Below, one piece after another: positions 42,147 to 49,594 of a stretch of 64,000 bases of DNA. Position numbers and translations under genes: made by a program. A model generated the notes under the pieces. That model had not been told where the DNA came from. It saw only the letters and a program-made list of their open reading frames with translations, and made no database searches. Every line of letters begins with the position of its first letter. Positions within the stretch are counted from its first letter, which is position 1. The DNA lies in the NCBI GenBank assembly GCA_031546825.1, contig JAVBJU010000002.1, forward strand, positions 124,001 through 188,000. Reading direction: 5' to 3'. Origin of the DNA: Hohaiivirga sp031546825 (GTDB lineage: Bacteria > Pseudomonadota > Alphaproteobacteria > Rhizobiales > Beijerinckiaceae).

Positions 42147-43661
42147 ATGAACGAAAAAACATTCAATGCTCTATTGTGCATTGCGGCGGCAATTCTGAGC
42201 ATCATCCTCGGCTTCTCCTCGCTCTATTTCGGATTCATCGATAAGGAATCGCCCTGCGTCCTGTGCTGGGCCCAGCGGTTTTACATGCTGGCATTGGTAA
42301 TGTTCGCCCTGCTGATGGTGCGTTACGGCCCAAAACCACGCTATCTCGGCGCGGTACTGCTAACCTCCGCCTTCGGCATTTATGCGGGCATCCGCCACTC
42401 TTCCGGCAGCTTCGCGTGGGATATCCATCAGGGCTGGTGGACCGAGATTTTCGGCATTCATACTTATACCTGGACGGAAATCGTCCAATGGTTCGTGCTC
42501 GTCGCCGTCGCCCTCATGCTGCTGGTTGCGCACAAGGTCTACAGCTTCGTCAATGTCCCGGTTAAGCCGCTCTCCCGCCTGGCGCGCGGTGTTTTCGGGC
42601 TGGTTCTTTTCGTCACCGCCGCCAATATGGCCCAGGCCTTCATGAGCACCGGCCTGCCACCCAATGTCGGCACCGGCGATCCGGCCCGGATCTCGTTCAA
42701 TCCGAAATACTGGAACTGGAGCACCGAGTTCTGGGGCCGTCTGCAACGACCCGTCAGCCTGCGTGGGGCCTGGGATGTCCATTACCCGGACCTGCCGACC
42801 AAACCGCAAACGGCGATCCGTTTCGCCACCCATGCCGCCGACGGCCCGGTTGAAAAGGCTGTTCCGCTGCAGATAAGCGACAAGAAGGAACTGGCGCTGC
42901 CATTCAATGGCGCGGTGACCGATTTGGCCTATAACGGGCAGGACGCCTATTTCATGGTCACGGAAAAATGGGGCCTTTATCTGGTCAATAACGACCTCAC
43001 CGCCATTGAGCGTTCCGCCGTTCTCGACCAGTATAACGGGGCCAATGGCCGCAACGCTGTGGGCGCGACCTTCTTCAATGACGGCAGTTTCGGGCTGATC
43101 GGCTGGAACAAGGTGTTCGTTTATCTGAAAAAAGCAGCAAGCAAACCCGAGGGCCAGGCCGCCGAATTCAAGGCGTTCCATGACTTCACCGAGGGCCTCG
43201 AAAGCTTCAACCTCATCAAGCGCGCGCCTTATCTCAGCGTTCGCGCCCGCATGATGCACGCACTGGCCTTCACCTATGACGCTGACAATAACAGCGTCTA
43301 CACCATCACGGTGCCGAGCGACAAATACAAGAAAATCGTCGTGTCCCGCTTTGACAAGAAAGACGACATTCTGTCGGAAGAGTTCTTTCCGGTCAAAGGC
43401 GCGGGCCTCACGCTCAAAGCAGGCCGTAGCCTTGATGAGTATTACGTCACCGGGCTCACCTACAACAACGGCAGGCTGTATGCGCTCAGCAAGCAATATT
43501 CGAGCATTCTGGTGCTGAACCCGACCTCAAAAGAGATTGAAACGGTCTATTCTTTTGACGGCGTCGCCAATCCACAAGGGATCACCTTCCGCGATGGCAA
43601 GCCACAAATCCTCGGATACGACAACGGCAAGAGCGTGATTTATACGCTCTCCGCCATGTAG
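42147..43661 (+). CDS. DsbB-like membrane domain fused to periplasmic propeller-like domain
   Basis: A 504-residue fusion. Residues 1-165 look like DsbB: hydrophobic helices near 8-30, 45-60, 65-82, 112-130 and 148-165, with the quinone-reactive ESPCVLCWAQR motif (Cys37, Cys40). DsbB normally has a second periplasmic cysteine pair that oxidises DsbA; here that loop (residues ~82-110) has no cysteine, the only other one being Cys11. Residues ~200-504 have repeated short beta motifs (DLAYNGQDAYFMVTEKWGLYLV, LTYNNGRLYALSKQYSSILVL) typical of a beta-propeller. It may pass oxidising equivalents to a dedicated partner, or be redox-inactive. Function unproven. Confidence 0.75.
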   Translation: MNEKTFNALLCIAAAILSIILGFSSLYFGFIDKESPCVLCWAQRFYMLALVMFALLMVRYGPKPRYLGAVLLTSAFGIYAGIRHSSGSFAWDIHQGWWTEIFGIHTYTWTEIVQWFVLVAVALMLLVAHKVYSFVNVPVKPLSRLARGVFGLVLFVTAANMAQAFMSTGLPPNVGTGDPARISFNPKYWNWSTEFWGRLQRPVSLRGAWDVHYPDLPTKPQTAIRFATHAADGPVEKAVPLQISDKKELALPFNGAVTDLAYNGQDAYFMVTEKWGLYLVNNDLTAIERSAVLDQYNGANGRNAVGATFFNDGSFGLIGWNKVFVYLKKAASKPEGQAAEFKAFHDFTEGLESFNLIKRAPYLSVRARMMHALAFTYDADNNSVYTITVPSDKYKKIVVSRFDKKDDILSEEFFPVKGAGLTLKAGRSLDEYYVTGLTYNNGRLYALSKQYSSILVLNPTSKEIETVYSFDGVANPQGITFRDGKPQILGYDNGKSVIYTLSAM

Positions 43662-43671
43662 TGATGAGAGG

Positions 43672-43703
43672 GTCGGCAGCCGCGAATAACGGCGGCTGCC
43701 GAC
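43672..43703. terminator. Hairpin between convergent genes
   Basis: A perfect 12-bp stem GTCGGCAGCCGC / GCGGCTGCCGAC with an 8-base loop between the fusion gene and the convergent rcdA. No clean T-run on either side; likely a shared 3'-end hairpin. Confidence 0.6.
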
Positions 43704-43715
43704 ATCTTATCTTAC

Positions 43716-44246
43716 TCAATGCCGGTGGGCGAAAGCCTTCTCCAGCAGCCCGCGCTGTTCGGCCACCGGATTAGTGACGGCGACGTCGGGCATGAAGCCA
43801 TCGGCTTCGAGCAACAGGTCTTGCAGATGCTGGATGCGGGTGTAGAGGCGCGCGGTAAGGCCCGATAACGCGCGAAAAGCCGCGGGCAAGGAATCAAACA
43901 AAGCATCGGGCGTTTCGACTGTTTTCAATGGGAGCAGATGGGTGCGCCCTGCGGCGGCATCTTCAACGGAAGCCCTGCCTTCAGCCAGCGCGCGTTGCGC
44001 CAGAAGCCAGCCAGTGATCTGCACCAGGCGGCGGGTCAGTTGCACGCTTTCTTCGGCATAGGAAGTGGTCTGTTCAGGAGTGAGCGCGGTGCATTCATTG
44101 CGACCGGGACCATCGAGATAGCCGACGGCCTCCTCTACCAGTTCCATGCCCTCTTCAAAAAGCGCGCTAAAGGCTTCCGAGCGAACGAATTCCAATCCGA
44201 ACGATGCCGCTCTCCAAGGTTCCCATTCCCGGTTAATCCCGAACAC
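43716..44246 (-). CDS. rcdA: RcdA-like cell-cycle adaptor (DUF1465)
   Basis: A 176-residue DUF1465 protein, the family of Caulobacter RcdA, an adaptor that helps ClpXP degrade CtrA and other cell-cycle proteins. Conserved parts: FVRSEAFSALFEEGMELVEEAVGYLDGPGR in two pieces, SVQLTRRLVQITGWLLAQRA, and PDALFDSLPAAFRAL. A GTG at 44246 is the most likely start, as no ATG precedes the conserved region. The hallmark helical hairpin is intact. The DUF1192 gene follows upstream on the same strand. Confidence 0.85.
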   Translation of the reverse strand: MFGINREWEPWRAASFGLEFVRSEAFSALFEEGMELVEEAVGYLDGPGRNECTALTPEQTTSYAEESVQLTRRLVQITGWLLAQRALAEGRASVEDAAAGRTHLLPLKTVETPDALFDSLPAAFRALSGLTARLYTRIQHLQDLLLEADGFMPDVAVTNPVAEQRGLLEKAFAHRH

Positions 44247-44360
44247 CTTATCGCGTTCCCTGTCGCCAGTTGATCCTAAGGGGAACCATAAACCGCTTTC
44301 AACAGTGCCGCCTCATTAACCTCCTGTTAGGGTTAAAATACGGGTTACAACGCGTACACA

Positions 44361-44561
44361 TCATCGCTTGAAAATTGAATCAGCGGCAGCCTGGGAGCGT
44401 TTCTTCTGCTCAAGGGCTTCCTGTAACCGTGTGATTTCCCGTTGCAGCGCAACGATACTTTCTTCCAGCTCAAACTGCGACAGGCGGGTGATGTCCTGCC
44501 CAAGTTCATATGAGCCGGGTTGCGGGCGCGGGAGATCATCCGCGAACAGATCCGATGCCAT
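44361..44561 (-). CDS. DUF1192 small coiled-coil protein
   Basis: A 66-residue protein of the DUF1192 family: N-terminal LFADDLPRP and a helix LSQFELEESIVALQREITRLQEAL. Common in alphaproteobacteria next to rcdA-type genes; function unknown. Co-directional with rcdA, 114 bp upstream of it. Confidence 0.85.
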   Translation of the reverse strand: MASDLFADDLPRPQPGSYELGQDITRLSQFELEESIVALQREITRLQEALEQKKRSQAAADSIFKR

Positions 44562-44886
44562 GGCTACCTCCGGAACAATGCCACAATTGCTTAAGAATAC
44601 CCCATCCGGCGCGATCCATCAAATTTCATGCATAACCGCCGTGAATGCAATTGCGCAATCGCGGTGATATTATTATAGTGTCCGCGTTTCCCTCACATCG
44701 TGAGAAGAGATGCTCTGGCCGCACCCGGCCAGTGAACAGGAATTCTTTATCATCGCTTCACGGCGGTGTCGGAGTTGCAGCAGAATGTGATTCAACAGGG
44801 TCGCGTACCTGCCGTATTTCATTTTCAGCGCGTCGTTTGCGCAGAAAGCCTCCCTGCTTTTCTGCTCGATGCTTTAGGAGGTTCAC
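44562..44886. other. Non-coding gap, 325 bp, divergent promoters
   Basis: Lies between divergent DUF1192 and trcR starts. An AGGAGG ribosome site precedes trcR and one GATTC (CcrM-type GANTC) site is near 44790. No gene or RNA recognised. Confidence 0.45.
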
Positions 44887-45600
44887 ATGTCTCAAGCACC
44901 ATTGATGCCGAAGGCGACCGCCGTCTGGCTCGTGGAGAATACCTCTCTGTCGTTCGAACAGATTGCCGAGTTTTGCAAGCTGCATCCGCTTGAGGTTAAG
45001 GGCATTGCTGATGGCGAAGTCGCAGCAGGCATCAAGGGGATGGATCCGGTCACCACCGGCCAGCTCAGCCATGAAGAAATCGCCCTCGCCCAGGCCAATC
45101 CGGGCCACAGCCTGCGCATGGCTGAACGCAAGGTCAAGTTGCCGGAAACCCGTCGCTCAAAACGCGGACCGCGCTATACCCCGGTTTCACGCCGTCAGGA
45201 CCGCCCCAACGCCATTCTGTGGCTGGTGCGCAACCATGCCGAGCTGAAAGATGCGCAGATCATGCGCCTCGTCGGCACCACCAAGAACACCATCCAGCAG
45301 GTTCGCGAACGCACCCACTGGAACACCGCAAGCCTCGCGCCCATGGACCCGGTGACACTGGGCCTGTGCTCGCAGATCGACCTTGATTTCGAGGTTCAGC
45401 GCGCGGCGAAAGATCGTCCTGCGGTCCCTGTGGACAGCGGCGGCGCCACCTTGCTGTCAGCGGAAGAAACCACCGCCAAGCAAGAAGCCATCGCCGAGGA
45501 AGCAGCCCTTGCCCGCAGCAAGGAAGACCTCGATGTCGATGCCGTCTTCGCCAAGCTCAAGACGCTCAAGCGCCAGGACGACGACGAAGATATGGAATAA
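44887..45600 (+). CDS. trcR: TrcR-like cell-cycle transcriptional regulator (DUF1013)
   Basis: A 237-residue DUF1013 protein. Conserved features: MPKATAVWLVENTSLSFEQIAEFC, an HTH-like N terminus, LHPLEVKGIADGEVA, and a second HTH-like part NAILWLVRNHAELKDAQIMRLVGTTKNTI. The family was named cell cycle transcriptional regulator TrcR in alphaproteobacteria. C-terminal ~50 residues are acidic and probably disordered. AGGAGG lies 7 bases before the ATG. A terminator follows. Confidence 0.88.
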   Translation: MSQAPLMPKATAVWLVENTSLSFEQIAEFCKLHPLEVKGIADGEVAAGIKGMDPVTTGQLSHEEIALAQANPGHSLRMAERKVKLPETRRSKRGPRYTPVSRRQDRPNAILWLVRNHAELKDAQIMRLVGTTKNTIQQVRERTHWNTASLAPMDPVTLGLCSQIDLDFEVQRAAKDRPAVPVDSGGATLLSAEETTAKQEAIAEEAALARSKEDLDVDAVFAKLKTLKRQDDDEDME

Positions 45601-45610
45601 AGTTACGACA

Positions 45611-45643
45611 AACCCGCCACTCCTCGGATGCCGGGTTTTTTAT
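45611..45643 (+). terminator. Intrinsic terminator after trcR
   Basis: Stem AACCCG / CGGGTT with a 15-base loop followed by a T-tract. Modest stem, good U-run. Confidence 0.65.
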
Positions 45644-45648
45644 TGCTT

Positions 45649-45751
45649 AATTTCGGTGATTTCTAATTTCGGTGACAGTTCACTCAATTCAACTTTCTGA
45701 ATTACTCAAAAATAAATAGCTCGGGGAATTGAGTAAACCGTCACCGAAATT
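45649..45751. repeat. REP-like inverted repeat doublet
   Basis: Two 25-bp copies of a motif (core GGTGACAGTTYACTCAATT) in inverted orientation, at 45665-45689 and 45727-45751, match at 23 of 25 positions, with 37 bp between. A third partial copy (AATTTCGGTGA, 45649-45659) precedes them. The motif recurs at 56172-56195 beside a RAYT transposase fragment, so this looks like a REP/BIME element moved by a RAYT. It sits between two converging terminators. Confidence 0.7.
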
Positions 45752-45758
45752 ACCTCAG

Positions 45759-45790
45759 AAAAAAGCCGCCGCGTTTGCTCCGCGACGGCT
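45759..45790 (-). terminator. Intrinsic terminator after minus-strand DUF465 gene
   Basis: On the minus strand a 10-bp stem (AGCCGTCGCG / CGCGGCGGCT, one G-U pair), 7-base loop and six T. Confidence 0.85.
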
Positions 45791-45814
45791 GTCATGGGGG
45801 TCTCGCGCCGGGGA

Positions 45815-45994
45815 TTAAACCCGAGCGACTTCCACTTTTAATTTCTCTATTTCATCCTTCAAAAGAAGTTTTTTGCGTTTCAGTTCGACAACTTCGAGAT
45901 CATCGGCTGAGGAATGCGCCAGGGCATCCTCGATTTGACGCTTGAGGGCCAGATGTTTGCGTTCCAGCTCTGCCAAACGATTCTGAAGCGGCAT
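45815..45994 (-). CDS. DUF465 (YdcH-like) small protein
   Basis: A 59-residue helical hairpin protein: MPLQNRLAELERKHLALK, then VVELKRKKLLLKDEIEKL. This is the DUF465/YdcH pattern, two helices with a basic K-KLLLKDEI second helix. The ATG at 45994 is taken as the start because the upstream extension is not family-like. Function unknown. Confidence 0.85.
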   Translation of the reverse strand: MPLQNRLAELERKHLALKRQIEDALAHSSADDLEVVELKRKKLLLKDEIEKLKVEVARV

Positions 45995-46215
45995 GTGCGT
46001 TCTCCTTCTGAAATCGACGGTGCCGAGTTTAACGCATTTTTGAGCGCGGTCTAACGGAAAAATACACGTTTCAACTTTTCGTCGCCGGGGCGCCAGAGCG
46101 TTCGATAAAGCGCTTGTCATCACGCTGGTTTCGGACTAGCAGCAGAGCTTGTGAACGCGCGTGAAGCCATGTTCACTATCAAGCGTGCTCCATATATGCC
46201 GCGTTGCTGATAGGG

Positions 46216-46437
46216 ATGATTGCCGTGTCCAAAGATCCGGATGAAACCTCCAGATTGCTCGCAGAATTGCACCGTCTCAAGGCGGAGCATGGCGATATCG
46301 ACACCGCAACTGAAGCACTCACGGAAAAGGCGGCGGCCGATCAACTTCAGCTTCAGCGGCTCAAAAAGCGCAAGCTGGCCCTCAAAGACCGGATCAGAAA
46401 CCTCGAAAACCTGTTGACGCCCGATATCATCGCCTGA
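46216..46437 (+). CDS. DUF465 (YdcH-like) small protein, second copy
   Basis: About 73 residues with the same helical-hairpin pattern as the gene at 45815: ETSRLLAELHRLKAEHGDID then LQRLKKRKLALKDRIRNLENLL. It is divergent from the first copy. The start may be ATG 46216 or GTG 46225; the latter has AGGGA at better spacing. It ends 68 bp before purE. Confidence 0.8.
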   Translation: MIAVSKDPDETSRLLAELHRLKAEHGDIDTATEALTEKAAADQLQLQRLKKRKLALKDRIRNLENLLTPDIIA

Positions 46438-46505
46438 ATCTTGCCGCAGGGAAGCCTTTCGGGTATTGCGTAAGCTCCACGGCCACAGCACTCGGGAGAA
46501 GCCCC

Positions 46506-47000
46506 ATGGCGCAGACCGCCCCCATCGCCATCATCATGGGAAGCCAGTCGGACTGGGAAACCATGCTGCATGCTGCCGATATCCTCGATATGCTCGGTGT
46601 CGATTACGAAGCGCGCATCATCTCGGCGCACCGCACCCCACGACGCCTCTACGAATTTGCGACCACTGCCAAAAGCGAAGGCTTCAAGGTGATTATCGCC
46701 GGGGCCGGTGGCGCGGCGCATCTGCCGGGCATGGCAGCCGCCATGACGCCGTTGCCGGTGTTTGGTGTACCGGTGCAATCCCATGCGCTGTCGGGCAAAG
46801 ACAGCCTGTTATCCATCGTACAGATGCCAGCCGGTATCCCGGTCGGCACGCTGGCCATCGGCAAGGCAGGCGCAATCAATGCTGCCCTGCTCGCCGTGGC
46901 GGTGCTGGCCCTTTCTGATTCGGACCTCGCCACCCGGCTCGATGAGTGGCGCGCCGCCCAAACAGCGGCGGTACGTGAGTTCCCGGTGGACGAGGCATGA
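46506..47000 (+). CDS. purE: N5-carboxyaminoimidazole ribonucleotide mutase PurE
   Basis: A 164-residue class I PurE, which converts N5-CAIR to CAIR in purine synthesis. Motifs: IIMGSQSDWETM, IISAHRTPRRLYEF, IAGAGGAAHLPGMAAAMT and VPVQSHALSGKDSLLSIVQM. The last bases overlap the purK start (ATGA), giving translational coupling with its pathway partner. Confidence 0.97.
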   Translation: MAQTAPIAIIMGSQSDWETMLHAADILDMLGVDYEARIISAHRTPRRLYEFATTAKSEGFKVIIAGAGGAAHLPGMAAAMTPLPVFGVPVQSHALSGKDSLLSIVQMPAGIPVGTLAIGKAGAINAALLAVAVLALSDSDLATRLDEWRAAQTAAVREFPVDEA

Positions 47001-48106
47001 GCGTATTGGCCCCCTCCTCCCTCAAAGCTCTGCCACCCGGCTCCGTCATCGGCATTGTTGGTGGTGGGCAACTGGCCCGGATGCTCGCTGTAGCCGCCGC
47101 ACAATACGGCCTGAAGACGCATATCTATGCCCCAGAGGCGGAATCTCCGGCATTTGAAGTTGCCGCATTCCATACCTGCGCACCCTATGAGGACGAAACC
47201 GCGCTGAGCGCCTTTGCCAACGCGGTCGATGTCATCACCTATGAGTTTGAAAACATCCCGGCGGCGGCGGTGGCGCAGATGGCGGGCCTCAAGCCGCTGC
47301 ATCCGAGCCCCAATGCGTTGGCCATCACCCAGGACCGTTGGCAGGAAAAATCATTTATTGCCGGGCTTGGCATAGCAACCGCCCCCTTCGCGACAGTGCC
47401 CGATGCCGCAGCGCTTGACGGCGCAGTGCAAACAATCGGCCTGCCTGCCGTCATCAAGACCACCCGATTCGGCTATGACGGCAAAGGGCAGATCACCCTT
47501 CGCTCGCCCGCAGAGCTTGAGGCTGCCCGCGCGCTTGCGGCAAATGCGCCGTGCATTCTCGAAGGATTCGTGCCGTTTCGCATGGAAGTCTCGGTGGTGG
47601 CGACACGGGGGCAGGATGGGGCTTTTTCGGCCTTCGACCTCTGCGCCAACGAGCATCAAAACCATATTCTCGACGTCACACGGTTGCCCGCACAAGTCAG
47701 TGAGGCAACCGCCAGCGACGCCATTACCATCGCCCGGCGCATTGGCGCGGCGCTCGATTATGTTGGCACCTTCACCGTCGAAATGTTTGTGGTCGGCGAC
47801 GGGGATGCCGAGCGGCTTGTGGTCAACGAGATCGCGCCACGCGTGCACAATTCCGGCCATTGGACCATCGAAGGCGCAGAAACCTCGCAATTTTCCCAGC
47901 ATATCCGCGCCGTTTGCGGCTGGCCGCTCGGGGCAACCACCCGCCGGGGCCGTATTGAAATGCGCAACCTCATCGGCGCTGATTGCGAAAACTGGCAGGA
48001 TATCGCCACAACGCCCGGCGCAAGCCTGCATCTTTATGGCAAGGGACAATTCCGCCCCGGACGCAAGATGGGGCATGTTACCACGGTGTTCCCCACACAA
48101 GGGTGA
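46997..48106 (+). CDS. purK: N5-carboxyaminoimidazole ribonucleotide synthase PurK
   Basis: A 369-residue ATP-grasp enzyme that makes N5-CAIR from AIR, bicarbonate and ATP. Motifs: IGIVGGGQLARMLAVAAAQ, VITYEFENIPA, PAVIKTTRFGYDGKGQ, VVNEIAPRVHNSGHWTIEG and QFSQHIRAVCGWPLG. It overlaps purE by 4 bp and is followed by a terminator. Confidence 0.97.
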   Translation: MSVLAPSSLKALPPGSVIGIVGGGQLARMLAVAAAQYGLKTHIYAPEAESPAFEVAAFHTCAPYEDETALSAFANAVDVITYEFENIPAAAVAQMAGLKPLHPSPNALAITQDRWQEKSFIAGLGIATAPFATVPDAAALDGAVQTIGLPAVIKTTRFGYDGKGQITLRSPAELEAARALAANAPCILEGFVPFRMEVSVVATRGQDGAFSAFDLCANEHQNHILDVTRLPAQVSEATASDAITIARRIGAALDYVGTFTVEMFVVGDGDAERLVVNEIAPRVHNSGHWTIEGAETSQFSQHIRAVCGWPLGATTRRGRIEMRNLIGADCENWQDIATTPGASLHLYGKGQFRPGRKMGHVTTVFPTQG

Positions 48107-48205
48107 TAGCGGGGCGGGGAAAAAAGAGTCGTTTCCGGCCTGTTTGCAACGGGAAAGTCTCTGGACAAGCCGGTATCGTTCTGTTACGACCCTCACTACC
48201 AGATG

Positions 48206-48233
48206 AGACGCGAAGGTTTTTCGCGTCTTATTT
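48206..48233 (+). terminator. Terminator after purK
   Basis: A 9-bp stem AGACGCGAA / TTCGCGTCT with a 5-base loop and a short T-rich tail. Confidence 0.75.
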
Positions 48234-48269
48234 CATCTTATCATTCAGCTAGCTGTAAACGAGGCTCGC

Positions 48270-48503
48270 GTGCAGGTTCTTGTCCGGGAAAACAATGTCG
48301 ATCAGGCGCTCCGCGCACTGAAGAAGAAGATGCAGCGTGAAGGCATCTTCCGTGAAATGAAGCTCCGTGGTCATTACGAGAAGCCTTCTGAGAAGAAGGC
48401 TCGCGAAAAGGCCGAAGCTGTGCGTCGTGCGCGCAAGCTCATCCGCAAGCGGATGCAGCGTGAAGGCTTGCTTCCCTCGAAGCCGCGCCCCCCGCGCGCG
48501 TAA
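48270..48503 (+). CDS. rpsU: 30S ribosomal protein S21
   Basis: A 77-residue S21: VLVRENNVDQALRALKKKMQ, then a basic tail with RKLIRKRMQREGLLPSK. The start is GTG at 48270. Length and sequence are typical of alphaproteobacterial S21. Confidence 0.96.
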   Translation: MQVLVRENNVDQALRALKKKMQREGIFREMKLRGHYEKPSEKKAREKAEAVRRARKLIRKRMQREGLLPSKPRPPRA

Positions 48504-48560
48504 ATCTCCGGACGCGCTAAGCCTTTTTTAAGGGGAAGTGCGTAAAAACCGGCTCAATGC

Positions 48561-48599
48561 CAGCGCCTCGCTGAAAAGCAGAGGCGCTGTTTGCGTTTG
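48561..48599 (+). terminator. Terminator-like hairpin after rpsU
   Basis: A 9-bp stem CAGCGCCTC / GAGGCGCTG with an 11-base loop, followed by a T-rich stretch broken by GCG. Confidence 0.65.
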
Positions 48600-48683
48600 T
48601 AATCGATGTCGCCCTTGGCAAAGACATGCCTACAAGGGCCTTCATGGCAAGCAAAGCATCGGATGAAACCGAGGAGATATACG

Positions 48684-49526
48684 GTGAGTGCCCTTCATAC
48701 CCGTCTGTTGTTCGTGAGTTCCCTACTTTTGACCGCAACGCTCGGCGCTTGCGGCGGCTCCGGCGGCAGTTCCGGCCCGCAATTCGCGGTAGTGGAAAAC
48801 ACGGACCGGGCCAGCACCAGTGCCAATATCGGATCGCTCTCTGATGTTATTGCCAATAACCCCAATGACCCGAGCACTTACAATACGCGCGGCGCAGCCT
48901 ATGCGCGCAGCGGTAATTATTCGAGCGCCATCGCTGATTTCAACAAGGCGATCCAGATCGACCCGCAGAATGCTGCCGCCCTCACCAACCGCGGCCTTGC
49001 CTTCCGCCAGACGGGGCGCAATGATGCGGCGCTCAATGACTTTTCACAGGCTATCCAGGCCAACCCCAGCTATGGCCCCGCCTATCTCGCCCGTGGCAAT
49101 GCGCAACGTGCCCAGGGCGCGCTGCAACAAGCTCTCCAGGACCTTTCCACCGCGATCAAGCTGGCACCGGAATCGGCAGAAGCCTATCACTCGCGCGGTC
49201 TGGTTTATCAGCGCATGGGGCAGTCGCAGCAGGCCGTCTACGATTTCGACTCGGCCATCGATCGCAACCCCTTCGTTGCCCCGCCCTATCTCGCGCGCGG
49301 CCAATGCCTGGTGGATTTACGCCAATACGACAAAGCCATTGAAGACTTCAATGCCGCCCTCAACGTCAATCAACAGCTTGCCGATGCCTGGGCGTGGCGC
49401 GGTGTGGCACTGGAGCGCAAGGGCAAACAAGCCGAAGCGAAACAAAGCTATTCGCAGGCCCTGTCAATCGACGGCTCCAATGCGGTGGCCCGCAAGGGCG
49501 GCGGCGGTCTCGGCTCGCTATTTTAA
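48684..49526 (+). CDS. TPR-repeat lipoprotein
   Basis: A 280-residue lipoprotein. The GTG at 48684 has a GAGGAG site 8 bases upstream and yields a type II signal peptide with lipobox LGAC (Cys23), followed by a Gly/Ser linker. Then about six tetratricopeptide repeats (YNTRGAAYARSGNYSSAIADFNKAI, LTNRGLAFRQTGRNDAALNDF, YHSRGLVYQRMGQSQQAVYDF). Likely outer-membrane-anchored NlpI-like scaffold; partner unknown. An upstream ATG (48663) would put extra charged residues before the signal. Confidence 0.87.
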   Translation: MSALHTRLLFVSSLLLTATLGACGGSGGSSGPQFAVVENTDRASTSANIGSLSDVIANNPNDPSTYNTRGAAYARSGNYSSAIADFNKAIQIDPQNAAALTNRGLAFRQTGRNDAALNDFSQAIQANPSYGPAYLARGNAQRAQGALQQALQDLSTAIKLAPESAEAYHSRGLVYQRMGQSQQAVYDFDSAIDRNPFVAPPYLARGQCLVDLRQYDKAIEDFNAALNVNQQLADAWAWRGVALERKGKQAEAKQSYSQALSIDGSNAVARKGGGGLGSLF

Positions 49527-49554
49527 ATAGCCCGATGCCAATCAGTTATCGAAT

Positions 49555-49590
49555 AGGCCCGGCTCCCCCTGGAAGCCGGGCCTTTTTTTG
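49555..49590 (+). terminator. Intrinsic terminator after TPR lipoprotein gene
   Basis: A 10-bp stem AGGCCCGGCT / AGCCGGGCCT with a 9-base loop and seven T, just before the stop of the convergent autotransporter gene. Confidence 0.9.
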
Positions 49591-49594
49591 TCGT

